A stretch of 64,000 bases of DNA from contig JAKSLX010000010.1 of assembly GCA_024400915.1 (NCBI GenBank), forward strand, positions 1-64,000, given 5' to 3'. Made by a program: the position numbers and the translations under genes. The DNA comes from Treponema sp. (GTDB lineage: Bacteria > Spirochaetota > Spirochaetia > Treponematales > Treponemataceae). Below the pieces are notes generated by a model that was not told the origin of the DNA, ran no database searches, and saw only the letters and a program-made list of their open reading frames with translations. Each line of letters begins with the position of its first letter. Position 1 is the stretch's first letter. Of the stretch, positions 9,312-17,332 are shown one piece after another.

Positions 9312-9761
9312 TTATTGAAATTTGTCCATTTCCATACGGCAAAGCTGGTCGCAGATTTCGTTGTATTCAACGCCTGCATGACCTTTTACCCACTTCCATT
9401 CGATGTCCAGCTGGTTGTAAAGGTTGTCCAGTGCAATCCATAGGTCCTGGTTCAGTACAGGTTTTTTTGCGGCTGTTTTCCATCCGTTTTTCTTCCAGTT
9501 CTTTATCCATGAGGTGATGCCGTTCTTTACATACTGGCTGTCGCTGAACACCTCGACGTGTCGGTTTCTCCATTCCGTATTCTTTACCACTGCATCAAGG
9601 GCATTTATGGCGGCGCTCAGTTCCATGCGGTTGTTTGTGGTCTGTCTTTCTCCGCCTGAAAGCTTTGTGATTTTTGTTCCGTCTATGATTACTGTTCCCC
9701 ATCCACCAGGTCCTGGGTTTCCCGAACATCCACCGTCTGTGTAAATAACTAAATTTTCCAT
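9312..9761 (-). CDS. rnhA: Ribonuclease HI
   Basis: RNase HI cuts the RNA strand of RNA-DNA hybrids. The 149-residue product has all active-site segments in order: YTDGGCSGNPGPGGWG (first Asp), RMELSAA (Glu), VFSDSQYVKNGI (second Asp), the KGHAGVEYNE His loop, and the last Asp in ICDQLCR. Length matches the family. The ATG at 9761 is chosen because the protein then begins right at the first beta strand. A TATACT box ends 6 nt before this ATG on the minus strand, suggesting a leaderless message; an upstream ATG at 9779 would place that box inside the gene. The heptamer repeat array lies directly upstream. Confidence 0.92.
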   Translation of the reverse strand: MENLVIYTDGGCSGNPGPGGWGTVIIDGTKITKLSGGERQTTNNRMELSAAINALDAVVKNTEWRNRHVEVFSDSQYVKNGITSWIKNWKKNGWKTAAKKPVLNQDLWIALDNLYNQLDIEWKWVKGHAGVEYNEICDQLCRMEMDKFQ

Positions 9762-9786
9762 AGAAAAAGTATAGTACATTTTTTAA

Positions 9787-9912
9787 GAATTATGAATTAA
9801 GAATTATGAATTAAGAATTAAGAATTATGAATTAAGAATTAAGAATTATGAATTATGAATTATGAATTGTGAATTATGAATTATGAATTGTGAATTATGA
9901 ATTATGAATTGC
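9787..9912. repeat. Array of 18 tandem heptamers, GAATTNN
   Basis: Eighteen consecutive 7-bp units fill this stretch without a gap. Each begins GAATT and ends in AT, AA, GT or GC. The pattern is ordered: AT/AA units alternate in the first half and AT/AT/GT triplets occupy the second half. It lies between rnhA and the pflB promoter, and the last unit ends 2 bp before the -35 box of that promoter. The region from 9780 to 10082 has no gene: it holds this array, two promoters and an operator-like array. Confidence 0.95.
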
Positions 9913-9914
9913 CG

Positions 9915-9943
9915 TTGACAAATTAGAATTATTGTAATATATT
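9915..9943 (+). promoter_or_regulatory. Promoter P1 of pflB
   Basis: TTGACA (9915-9920), a 17-bp spacer, and TATATT (9938-9943). The -35 hexamer is consensus. The -10 box is covered by an operator-like symmetric sequence (9932-9948). Confidence 0.75.
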
Positions 9944-9978
9944 CACAATTGTAATGATTACAAAAATAATTATTACAA
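9932..9978. promoter_or_regulatory. Operator-like array at the pflB promoter (four TTGTAAT half-sites)
   Basis: The heptamer TTGTAAT occurs at 9932-9938 and 9949-9955 on the plus strand and at 9957-9963 and 9972-9978 on the minus strand. The inner pair forms a perfect palindrome, TTGTAATGATTACAA (9949-9963), right after the P1 -10 box. The outer left copy is also half of TTGTAATATATTCACAA (9932-9948), which overlaps the -10. Placement fits repression by a dimeric regulator. The sequence recalls, but does not match, Rex-type redox operators (TTGTGAA-N4-TTCACAA). The regulator is unknown. Confidence 0.55.
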
Positions 9979-9994
9979 GACTGGCTATAATTTA

Positions 9995-10023
9995 TTGAAA
10001 AGTTCTTTTCTATAGATTATAAT
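9995..10023 (+). promoter_or_regulatory. Promoter P2 of pflB
   Basis: TTGAAA (9995-10000), a 17-bp spacer, and a consensus TATAAT (10018-10023). The spacer contains the inverted repeat GAAAAGTTCTTTTC (9997-10010), and the -10 sits in the palindrome GATTATAATC (10015-10024). Both are possible protein sites. P2 would give a leader of about 55 nt with a GAGG ribosome site at 10071-10074. Confidence 0.65.
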
Positions 10024-10082
10024 CTTCGCAGAGATTCTTGCCGTAGATTTTTGCGGCCAACAAATACAAAGAGGTTTTAACT

Positions 10083-12395
10083 ATGGAAATGAGACCAGAA
10101 TGGGAAGGATTTAATCCTGACGGTTTGTGGACAAGCGAAGTTAACGTTCGCGACTTTATCCAGGCTAACTACACACCTTATGATGGTGATGCAAAGTTCC
10201 TGGCAGGACCAACAGAAGCTACAACAAAGCTCTTCAATGAACTTATGAAGCTCCAGAAGGCAGAACACGACAAGAATGGTGTTCTTGATATGGACACAGA
10301 TACTGTAACAGGTATCACAGCACACGCACCAGGATATATCTGTGCAGAAGGAAAGGATCTTGAACAGGTTGTAGGTCTCCAGACAGACAAGCCTCTCAAG
10401 CGCGCTTTCATGCCTTATGGTGGAATCAACATGGCTGTTCAGTCATGCGAAATGTACGGATATGAAGTTTCTCCAAAGCTCAAGGAAATCTTCACAAAGT
10501 ACCACAAGACACACAACGACGCTGTATTTGATGTTTATACTCCAGAGATCCGCAAGGCTCGTTCAGCACACCTTTTGACAGGTTTGCCTGATACATACGG
10601 ACGCGGACGTATCGTTGGTGACTACCGCCGTGTAGCACTTTACGGTATCGATTACCTCATCAAGGCAAAGGAAGCTGACAAGGCTAGCGTTGGAAACGGA
10701 ACAATGACTGAAGAAGTTATCCGTCTCCGCGAAGAAGTTTCTGAACAGATCAAGTGCCTCAAGCAGATGAAGGAAATGGCAGCAGCTTACGGATTCGATA
10801 TTTCTAAGCCTGCTACAACAGCTAAGGAAGCATTCCAGTGGCTCTACTTCGGATACCTTGCTGCAATCAAGACACAGAACGGTGCTGCGATGTCTGTAGG
10901 ACGTATCTCTACATTCCTCGACATCTACATCGAACGCGATATCAAGAAGGGAATCCTCGACGAAACAAAGGCACAGGAACTTGTTGACCACATGGTAATG
11001 AAGTTCCGCATGGTACGCTTTGCTCGTATCGCTTCTTACAATCAGCTCTTCTCTGGTGACCCAGTATGGGCAACACTCGAAGTTGGTGGACTTGGACAGG
11101 ATGGTCGCCACATGGTAACAAAGAACGACTACCGCTTCCTCCACACACTGGAAAACATGTCTCCTTCTCCAGAGCCAAACATGACAGTTCTCTATTCAAA
11201 GAGACTTCCAAAGATCTTCCGCGACTACTGTGCAAAGATTTCTATCGATACATCTTCTATCCAGTACGAAAACGACGAAATCATGCGCCCAATCTGGGGT
11301 GATGACTACTCAATCTGCTGCTGTGTTTCAGCAACTCAGACTGGTAAAGAAATGCAGTTCTTCGGTGCTCGTGCCAACCTGGCAAAAGCTCTTCTTTACG
11401 CTATCAACGGTGGACGTGATGAAGGCTGTGGTCTCACACCAGGTGTACAGGTAGGACCAGAACTCGCTCCAATTACTTCTGAATACCTTGATTACGATGA
11501 AGTAATGCGCAAATACGACCAGATGCTCGAATGGCTTGCTGACCTGTATGTAAATACACTGAACGCAATCCACTACATGCACGACAAATACTACTACGAA
11601 GCAGCTGAACTTGCTCTTGAAGATACAAACCTCAAACGCACATTCGCAACAGGTATTGCCGGATTCTCACACGTTGTTGACTCACTTTCTGCTATCAAAT
11701 ATGCAAAAGTTAAGGTTATCCGCGAAGACGTTGAAGTTAAAAACAAGAAAACAGGTGAAGTTATCGAAGTTGTTAAGGGAATGGCAAAAGACTTCGAAAT
11801 CGAAGGTGACTTCCCACGCTATGGTCAGGATGATGACCGCGCAGACGAAATCGCTGTATGGCTCCTGAAATCTTTCATGGCAAAGATCGAAAAACACCCA
11901 ACATACCGCAACGCAGAACCTTCTACATCAATCCTTACAATTACATCAAACGTTGTATACGGTAAGGCTACAGGATCTCTGCCAGACGGACGTAAAGCTG
12001 GAGAACCATTCTCACCAGGTGCTAACCCATCTTACGGTGCAGAAACAAAGGGTCTCGTAAAGTCCCTCAACTCTGTTGCTAAGGTTCCATACAAGTACGC
12101 TCTTGATGGTATCTCTAACACACAGACAATCAACCCTTCTGCTCTCGGTCACGATGAAGCTGAAAGAGTTGAAAACCTTGTTAACGTTCTTGACGGTTAC
12201 TTCTCTAAGGGACCACATCACCTTAACGTTAACGTATTCGGTGTTGAAAAGCTCAAGGACTGCCAGGCTCATCCTGAAAAGCCAGAATATGCAAACTTCA
12301 CAGTTCGCGTTTCAGGTTATGCAGTACGCTTCATCAACCTTACAAAGGAACAGCAGGACGACGTTATCGCTCGTACATGCCATGCTTCTTTGTAA
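10083..12395 (+). CDS. pflB: Pyruvate formate-lyase (formate C-acetyltransferase)
   Basis: This cytoplasmic glycyl-radical enzyme splits pyruvate and CoA into acetyl-CoA and formate in mixed-acid fermentation. The 770-residue length is normal. The active-site cysteines lie in SICCCVSA, with three in a row (412-414); 413-414 should align with the catalytic pair of known PflB proteins. The radical glycine is Gly745 in RVSGYAVRF near the C-terminus. The gene is followed by its activase gene, with a terminator between. Codon use is strongly biased, as in the porin, indicating high expression under anaerobic growth. Two promoters with an operator-like array suggest tight control. Confidence 0.97.
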   Translation: MEMRPEWEGFNPDGLWTSEVNVRDFIQANYTPYDGDAKFLAGPTEATTKLFNELMKLQKAEHDKNGVLDMDTDTVTGITAHAPGYICAEGKDLEQVVGLQTDKPLKRAFMPYGGINMAVQSCEMYGYEVSPKLKEIFTKYHKTHNDAVFDVYTPEIRKARSAHLLTGLPDTYGRGRIVGDYRRVALYGIDYLIKAKEADKASVGNGTMTEEVIRLREEVSEQIKCLKQMKEMAAAYGFDISKPATTAKEAFQWLYFGYLAAIKTQNGAAMSVGRISTFLDIYIERDIKKGILDETKAQELVDHMVMKFRMVRFARIASYNQLFSGDPVWATLEVGGLGQDGRHMVTKNDYRFLHTLENMSPSPEPNMTVLYSKRLPKIFRDYCAKISIDTSSIQYENDEIMRPIWGDDYSICCCVSATQTGKEMQFFGARANLAKALLYAINGGRDEGCGLTPGVQVGPELAPITSEYLDYDEVMRKYDQMLEWLADLYVNTLNAIHYMHDKYYYEAAELALEDTNLKRTFATGIAGFSHVVDSLSAIKYAKVKVIREDVEVKNKKTGEVIEVVKGMAKDFEIEGDFPRYGQDDDRADEIAVWLLKSFMAKIEKHPTYRNAEPSTSILTITSNVVYGKATGSLPDGRKAGEPFSPGANPSYGAETKGLVKSLNSVAKVPYKYALDGISNTQTINPSALGHDEAERVENLVNVLDGYFSKGPHHLNVNVFGVEKLKDCQAHPEKPEYANFTVRVSGYAVRFINLTKEQQDDVIARTCHASL

Positions 12396-12425
12396 TTCAT
12401 AATGCATAATTCATAATGCATAATT
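12394..12425. repeat. Short heptamer array in opposite orientation to the one upstream of pflB
   Basis: Four heptamers plus part of a fifth, AATTCAT and AATGCAT alternating, begin inside the pflB stop codon. Read on the minus strand they are ATGAATT/ATGCATT, the same family as the 18-unit array at 9787-9912. pflB is therefore bracketed by related arrays facing opposite ways. Confidence 0.8.
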
Positions 12426-12468
12426 AACCCTGGCTTATGACTTGTTCATTTGCCAGGGTTTTGTTTTT
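12426..12468 (+). terminator. Rho-independent terminator after pflB
   Basis: AACCCTGGC (12426-12434) pairs with GCCAGGGTT (12452-12460) around a 17-nt loop, followed by a T-rich run. Partial read-through would supply pflA, whose start is about 30 nt further on and which has no obvious promoter of its own in the remaining gap. Confidence 0.8.
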
Positions 12469-12498
12469 TATTTATACTTATAAAACGGAGGTCTTACC

Positions 12499-13242
12499 AT
12501 GGGTAAAGTATTTCAGCTTGAATCATTCGGCAGCGTAGACGGACCAGGCGTTCGTTTCATCATCTTTTTTGCAGGTTGTCCGCTCCGCTGCAAGTACTGC
12601 CACAATCCTGACTCATGGAATCTTGCCGACGGAAAGGATTACACTGCAGACCAGCTTCTTGATGAGGCTGAAAGCTGCAAGAGCTACTGGGGCAGCAAAG
12701 GCGGAATTACCGTAAGCGGTGGCGAGCCCTTGTCCCAGCTGGATTTTCTTCTTGAACTTTTTACAAAGGCAAAGCAGCGCGGAATCAACACCTGCATCGA
12801 TACTTCCGGCGCACCATTCACAAAGGAAGGCGAGTGGTTTGAAAAATTCCAGAAGCTTATGGATGTAACCGATATTCTCCTCATGGACATCAAGCACATC
12901 GATGAAGACGAGCACGTAAAGCTTACGGGGCAGAGCGGAAAGAACATCCGCGAGATGTTTGCCTACCTTGATGAAATCAAGAAGCCAATCTGGATTCGCC
13001 ATGTTCTTGTTCCTGGAATTACAGACAAGGAAGAATACCTTATGAAGACCCGCGACTTCATCCGCACCCTTTCAAACGTTCAGCGCGTTGAAGTTCTTCC
13101 ATATCATGGTCTTGGTGCAGTAAAGTACAAGGATCTTGGAATTGAATATGCTCTTAAGGATCTTGAAAGCCCTACTGCAGAAAACGTTAAGAAGGCGAAG
13201 GAAATTCTTGAGTGCGAAAAATATGACGCCTGGCGCAACTAG
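12499..13242 (+). CDS. pflA: Pyruvate formate-lyase activating enzyme (radical SAM)
   Basis: The activase generates the glycyl radical on PflB using S-adenosylmethionine and a 4Fe-4S cluster. The 247-residue product has the cluster motif C27-x3-C31-x2-C34 (GCPLRCKYCHN), the SAM-binding GGE segment in VSGGEPL, and the C-terminal region normal for PflA. It has a strong Shine-Dalgarno (GGAGG, 12487-12491) before the ATG at 12499. It lies directly downstream of its substrate gene pflB, which supports the specific assignment over other activases. Confidence 0.95.
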   Translation: MGKVFQLESFGSVDGPGVRFIIFFAGCPLRCKYCHNPDSWNLADGKDYTADQLLDEAESCKSYWGSKGGITVSGGEPLSQLDFLLELFTKAKQRGINTCIDTSGAPFTKEGEWFEKFQKLMDVTDILLMDIKHIDEDEHVKLTGQSGKNIREMFAYLDEIKKPIWIRHVLVPGITDKEEYLMKTRDFIRTLSNVQRVEVLPYHGLGAVKYKDLGIEYALKDLESPTAENVKKAKEILECEKYDAWRN

Positions 13243-13260
13243 TGCAGTCTGGAATTGCCA

Positions 13261-14064
13261 ATGAGCGAAAAAGATGAGATAGCCAGGGAAGTCCTTCCGT
13301 TTTTGATGGATCTTTTCCCTGGTGTTCCTGTTTCCACATTCATCACTATCTTCAAATATTTCAGCATTGCCGTGTTCTCCTTCCTGGGAATTTTTGTTTT
13401 GTCCTATGTGGTTGTAAGGTTCTACATCAGGCATAAGTCCGAACGCTACATCAAGAATCTTGATGCGCTCAACAGCATTGAAAAACTGGATGCGGATGAT
13501 GCAAGAAAAAAGATGCTTCGTGACCTTATCCTCCAATGTGTTATACTTGGCGCAAAAATTGATTTTCACACCAACAGAAAAAACAATTCAAAAAGCGTAA
13601 GTCAGATCATATGGGAAATGTGCTGCGACCTTGGATTGGACAAGGAAACTTCAATTCTCTATACCTGTGCCGCCATGGTCTATGACGTAGGCTTTCTCGA
13701 TGTGAATGCAGTTTACTTTCATACTGAGGTTCTTTCTGCAAAGGAAAGAAAGCTTTTGCGCGCCCACATCATGAATAGCTATGAGCATCTTCTTTTTGTT
13801 CCAGAGGATATACGTTCTGTCTTTTTTGATGCGGCCATGTTCCATCACGAAAACTACAACGGCAGTGGTTATCCTGAAGGCCTTCATGATGAAGAAATTC
13901 CAAAGATAGCCCAGATGATCCGTGTTTCAGAAACCTTTGTCTCCCTTACAAGCAAAAGATCCTACAGAAAGGTTTTCCAAAGGGATGAAGCCTTGAAGAT
14001 ACTCAATGAAAGTTCATACTGGTATGCAGAAAGCTACCTGAAGGAAATTCAAAAAATCGTCTGA
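13261..14064 (+). CDS. Membrane-anchored degenerate HD-GYP domain protein
   Basis: The 267-residue product has one membrane helix (about 24-48) and a C-terminal domain clearly related to HD-GYP phosphodiesterases: HHENYNGSGYPEGL matches the GYP segment, and RVSETFVSLTSKRSYRK matches the usual VADVFDALTSxRPYR. The metal-binding HD pair is broken: AAMVYDVGFL stands where active proteins have LLHDIGKI, so His is Tyr. It is probably a non-catalytic sensor or c-di-GMP-binding protein. The ATG at 13261 is used; a TTG at 13255 is an alternative. It sits 18 bp after pflA and may be co-transcribed with it. Confidence 0.7.
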   Translation: MSEKDEIAREVLPFLMDLFPGVPVSTFITIFKYFSIAVFSFLGIFVLSYVVVRFYIRHKSERYIKNLDALNSIEKLDADDARKKMLRDLILQCVILGAKIDFHTNRKNNSKSVSQIIWEMCCDLGLDKETSILYTCAAMVYDVGFLDVNAVYFHTEVLSAKERKLLRAHIMNSYEHLLFVPEDIRSVFFDAAMFHHENYNGSGYPEGLHDEEIPKIAQMIRVSETFVSLTSKRSYRKVFQRDEALKILNESSYWYAESYLKEIQKIV

Positions 14065-14135
14065 TGAATTTTCTCTGCCTGAATTGAATGCAATTGCACT
14101 ACCGTAATCCGCGAAAATGGTTTATCATTTGAACC

Positions 14136-15287
14136 ATGAATTCAGAAATTAAAGACAAGCTTCTTGAGCGTTTTATCAAATATGTCAGAACCTATAGCCA
14201 GAGTGACAGTGTAAAGGCTGATGAAGGCGTGATGCCAAGTACACCGCAGCAGTTTGAAATGGCAAAGGTTTTGTGCGAAGAACTTAAAAATCTTGGCTTG
14301 CAGAATGTTCAGACAACTGAATATTGCTATACCTATGGTTTTCTTCCTGCAAACAACGGAAGTGAAAAAAGCATCTGTCTTCTTGCGCATATTGATACAG
14401 TAGATGAGGTCAGCGGCCTCAATGTTAATCCACAGATTTCAGAAGAAGACGGTGATGTAATAATCCGTACAGACGGAAATACTTTGCTTGGTGCAGATGA
14501 CAAAGCTGGCGTTGCTGAAATCATGACCACCCTTGAATACTATGTAGATCATCCTGAAGCAAAGCATTGCGGCATTGAAGTTATCTTCAGTCCTGATGAA
14601 GAAACTGGTCACGGCATGGACAAGGTTCCTCTTGAACTTTTGAAATCAAAGTGCGCATATACGGTGGACGGTGGTTCTCTTGGAGAACTGGAGATTGAAT
14701 GTTTTAATGCGTGGAAATCAGAAATTGAATTCACAGGTGTTGCCTGTCATACGGGAACTGCCCGCGGTGTGATGGTGAATGCCGCAAGCATGGCAGCCGC
14801 TTTCCTTAACAGCCTTCCTCATGGTGAGCGCCCTGAGACTACAGACGGATATCAGGGATTCTATGCACCCATGAGCATTGAAGGTTCCATAGAAAAAGCA
14901 AAGGTTGTTCTTTTTCTAAGGGATTTTGACCTTAAGGAAATGGAAAACCGCCGTGAAATAGTTGAAATGCTTGCCCGCAGTACGGCTGCATCTTTTGGTG
15001 GAATGGCAAAGGTAACCCATACCCAGCAGTATCTCAACATGAAGGAAAAGATGGATGAAGCCCCAGAGGTTGTTTCAAATCTTGTTGCCGCATATAAGGC
15101 TGCAGGAATAGAACCAAAATTTGTTCCTATCCGCGGTGGAACTGACGGAAGCCGCCTTACAGAAATGGGAATTCCAACTCCAAACATCTTTACGGGCGGT
15201 CACAATTTCCACAGCCGTGACGAATGGGCAAGCCTGAATGAAATGGAAAAAGCGGCTGAAGTTTTGATCAATCTTGTAAAGGCGTAG
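14136..15287 (+). CDS. pepT: Peptidase T (tripeptide aminopeptidase, M20 family)
   Basis: This zinc aminopeptidase releases N-terminal residues from tripeptides in the cytoplasm. The 383-residue product has the M20 metal ligands and catalytic residues in order: AHIDTV (His85, Asp87), GADDKAG (Asp121), SPDEETGHGM (Glu155/156), the VDGGSLGE segment, RGGTDGSRLTEMG, and GGHNFHSRDEW near the end. The inserted dimerisation lid (about 195-300) is present, typical of PepT. No Shine-Dalgarno is visible; TATCAT ends 7 nt before the ATG, so this is another candidate leaderless gene. Peptide use fits a host-associated fermenter. Confidence 0.9.
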   Translation: MNSEIKDKLLERFIKYVRTYSQSDSVKADEGVMPSTPQQFEMAKVLCEELKNLGLQNVQTTEYCYTYGFLPANNGSEKSICLLAHIDTVDEVSGLNVNPQISEEDGDVIIRTDGNTLLGADDKAGVAEIMTTLEYYVDHPEAKHCGIEVIFSPDEETGHGMDKVPLELLKSKCAYTVDGGSLGELEIECFNAWKSEIEFTGVACHTGTARGVMVNAASMAAAFLNSLPHGERPETTDGYQGFYAPMSIEGSIEKAKVVLFLRDFDLKEMENRREIVEMLARSTAASFGGMAKVTHTQQYLNMKEKMDEAPEVVSNLVAAYKAAGIEPKFVPIRGGTDGSRLTEMGIPTPNIFTGGHNFHSRDEWASLNEMEKAAEVLINLVKA

Positions 15288-15324
15288 ACCAGGAAATATG
15301 CTGGACTGTATATAAGTCCTTTAA

Positions 15325-15353
15325 TTGTAAACATCCATTATTTTTGGTAAAAT
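15325..15353 (+). promoter_or_regulatory. Promoter of the hisD-def-fmt-PASTA operon
   Basis: TTGTAA (15325-15330), a 17-bp spacer, and TAAAAT (15348-15353) preceded by TGG (extended -10). The predicted transcription start is near 15360, so the hairpin at 15358-15383 would form at the very 5' end of the transcript. Confidence 0.55.
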
Positions 15354-15357
15354 AAAA

Positions 15358-15390
15358 GAATATCCAGGCTTTTCTGGGTGTTCTTTTTTT
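15358..15390 (+). terminator. Rho-independent terminator between pepT and hisD, or leader hairpin
   Basis: GAATATCCAG (15358-15367) pairs with CTGGGTGTTC (15374-15383, two G-T wobbles) around GCTTTT and is followed by seven T residues. It should end pepT transcription. Because a promoter-like sequence overlaps its left side, it might also act as a 5' hairpin on the hisD message. Confidence 0.7.
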
Positions 15391-15412
15391 ATTTTAAAAT
15401 GGGGTCTTCAAG

Positions 15413-16723
15413 ATGATCAGAATTCAGAAAGCATCAGAAATTGAAAACGCATTTTTTTGCGGCAGAGACTTTGGTTCTTCTATCGATGTTGTCCGCGATG
15501 TTTTGAATGATGTGCGTGCAAACGGTGATGCGGCCGTACAAAAATACTCAAAGCAGTTTGATGTTGCCTCACCATCTGCATTGGAAATTCCACAGGCAGA
15601 ACTTAAGGCTGCTTCGGAAAAAATGCAGAAAGAAAATCCTGATCTCTATCATGCTCTATGCTACAGCCGTGACCTTGCAGTTCGTTTTGCAAAAAAACAG
15701 CGTGAATCCTTTGATGACTTTGAAGTTGAACTTGAACCTGGACTTTTTACAGGACAGAAAAATATTGCCGTTGACCGTGCAGGTGTTTATGTTCCTGCGG
15801 GTAGATTCCCATTGGTTTCTACAATGGTTATGACAGTTGCTCCTGCCGTTGCTGCGGGCGTAAAGGAAATCATTCTCTGTACTCCTCCAAGAAAACATCC
15901 GTCTGGAGAAGACAAGGCTTATGCCGATGAAAACATCATGGCTGCTGCCTACATCTGCGGTGTAACTAAAGCTTTTGCCTGCGGTGGTTCTCAGGCTATC
16001 GGAGCAATGGCATTTGGAACAGAATCAATTCCTGCAGTAGATGTAATCGTAGGTCCTGGAAATAAATTCGTTGCGGAAGCAAAGAAACTTGTTTACGGAA
16101 CTGTTGGCATCGATATGGTTGCAGGTCCTACAGAAGTTTTCATCATTGCAGATGAAAGTGCAAATCCTGAATGGGTTGCAGCAGATCTGCTTGCTCAGGC
16201 AGAACACGACATTGTAGCTCAGCCTGTCCTTGCCCTTACTGATGAAAACCTTGCAAAGCGTGTTTCTGAAGAAATTGAAAAGCAGCTTGAAACTCTTGAG
16301 ACTGCAAAGATTGCCCGTCAGAGCATCGACAGCTACGGAAGAATCATCGTTTGTTCTTCCCTTGAAGAAGCAGCCGAGCTTGCAAACAGAAAGGCTCCAG
16401 AACATCTTGAGCTTGCAATGGAAGCAGGTGCTGTTCGTGATAAGATCGAAAGCCTTGTTCACAATTATGGTTCCCTTTTCATCGGCCACGGTGCAGCGGA
16501 AGTATTCGGTGACTATGCAGCAGGATTGAACCACACATTGCCTACAAGTGGCAGCGCAAGATTTACTGGTGGTTTGAGCGTTCGTGTATTCTTAAAGACT
16601 GTTACAACTTTGCGTACTGATGCTGCAAAGGAAGGTCCTGCAAATTCTGCAAAGGCAGCAGGAATTCTTGGTGATGCAGAAGGACTTGCAGGACATGCAA
16701 GAGCCGCAAGATTCAGATTGTAA
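15413..16723 (+). CDS. hisD: Histidinol dehydrogenase
   Basis: HisD performs the last two oxidations of histidine biosynthesis, L-histidinol to L-histidine, using NAD and zinc. The 436-residue product is full length, with GVYVPAGRFPLVSTMVM, the GPGNKFVAEAK nucleotide-binding segment, DMVAGPTEVFIIAD, LLAQAEHD with metal and catalytic residues, and the C-terminal NHTLPTSGSARFTGGLSVR. No other his gene lies in the window. Instead it heads a run of closely spaced genes (18, 12 and 8 bp gaps) with def, fmt and a PASTA protein, so it looks detached from its pathway partners. Confidence 0.95.
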   Translation: MIRIQKASEIENAFFCGRDFGSSIDVVRDVLNDVRANGDAAVQKYSKQFDVASPSALEIPQAELKAASEKMQKENPDLYHALCYSRDLAVRFAKKQRESFDDFEVELEPGLFTGQKNIAVDRAGVYVPAGRFPLVSTMVMTVAPAVAAGVKEIILCTPPRKHPSGEDKAYADENIMAAAYICGVTKAFACGGSQAIGAMAFGTESIPAVDVIVGPGNKFVAEAKKLVYGTVGIDMVAGPTEVFIIADESANPEWVAADLLAQAEHDIVAQPVLALTDENLAKRVSEEIEKQLETLETAKIARQSIDSYGRIIVCSSLEEAAELANRKAPEHLELAMEAGAVRDKIESLVHNYGSLFIGHGAAEVFGDYAAGLNHTLPTSGSARFTGGLSVRVFLKTVTTLRTDAAKEGPANSAKAAGILGDAEGLAGHARAARFRL

Positions 16724-16741
16724 ATTAAGGAAGTTAGATAG

Positions 16742-17320
16742 ATGAGAATTACAAAGCTTGGTGAAGAAATACTCAGACAGAAATGCGAACCAGTAAAGCC
16801 TGAAGAAATCAACGATGAAATGCGTGCTCTTTTTGAAGAGATGTTTGAGACAATGGTAAGTGCCAACGGAGTCGGTCTTGCTGCTCCTCAGGTTGGAATT
16901 GCAAAACGCTTTTTTGTCATCGATGTTGGTGACGATGTAAAGCGTGTTTTCATCAATCCTGAAATTATCAAGACTTCTTCTGAAACTTCTTCATACGAGG
17001 AAGGTTGTCTTTCTCTTCCTGGATTTTCTGAGGATATTGTTCGTCCTGTAAAAGTTTCTGTAAGTGCTCTTGATGAAAACGGAAAGCCTTTTGTAATCAA
17101 TGATGCTGATGGACTTCTTGCAAGATGCATTCAGCATGAAAACGATCACCTTGACGGAATCCTTTATATCGACCACGGTGATGAAGCATATAAGCAGGAA
17201 GTGATTGAAACAATGCAGCGCCGTGCAGAAAGAGCCGCAAAAAAAGCAGCGGCAAAAGAAGCAAAGCAGCGTAGCATTGAAGCAAAGAAGGCTGCAAGAG
17301 AAGCCAAAAAAAATAAGTAG
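16742..17320 (+). CDS. def: Peptide deformylase with Lys/Ala-rich tail
   Basis: Peptide deformylase removes the formyl group from the N-terminal Met of nascent proteins. The 192-residue product has the three conserved motifs: GVGLAAPQVGI, EEGCLSLPG with the metal-binding Cys, and QHENDHLDG (HExxH). The catalytic core ends at about residue 155. A C-terminal tail of about 35 residues rich in Lys, Ala, Arg and Glu follows and should be a charged helix; many deformylases lack it, and it might contact the ribosome. It is followed by fmt, the matching formyltransferase, as in many bacteria. Confidence 0.95.
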   Translation: MRITKLGEEILRQKCEPVKPEEINDEMRALFEEMFETMVSANGVGLAAPQVGIAKRFFVIDVGDDVKRVFINPEIIKTSSETSSYEEGCLSLPGFSEDIVRPVKVSVSALDENGKPFVINDADGLLARCIQHENDHLDGILYIDHGDEAYKQEVIETMQRRAERAAKKAAAKEAKQRSIEAKKAAREAKKNK

Positions 17321-17332
17321 GTAATAAAGTAA

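Noticed and set aside
9787..9912. Possible CRISPR array
   Set aside because: The units are contiguous 7-bp repeats with no spacers and no cas genes nearby.
9932..9948. A bona fide Rex operator at pflB
   Set aside because: The half-sites resemble TTGTGAA/TTCACAA but the spacing is one base short and the left half reads TTGTAAT. I keep it only as an unassigned operator-like site.
10563..11144. Minus-strand open frame of 193 codons inside pflB
   Set aside because: It lies wholly inside an unmistakable PflB coding region, has a Cys-rich composition with no recognisable motif, and no promoter or ribosome site.
16742..17320. Frameshift or fusion at the end of def
   Set aside because: The Lys/Ala tail is in frame and followed by a normal short gap to fmt. 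Charged tails occur in some deformylases, so no rearrangement is needed.
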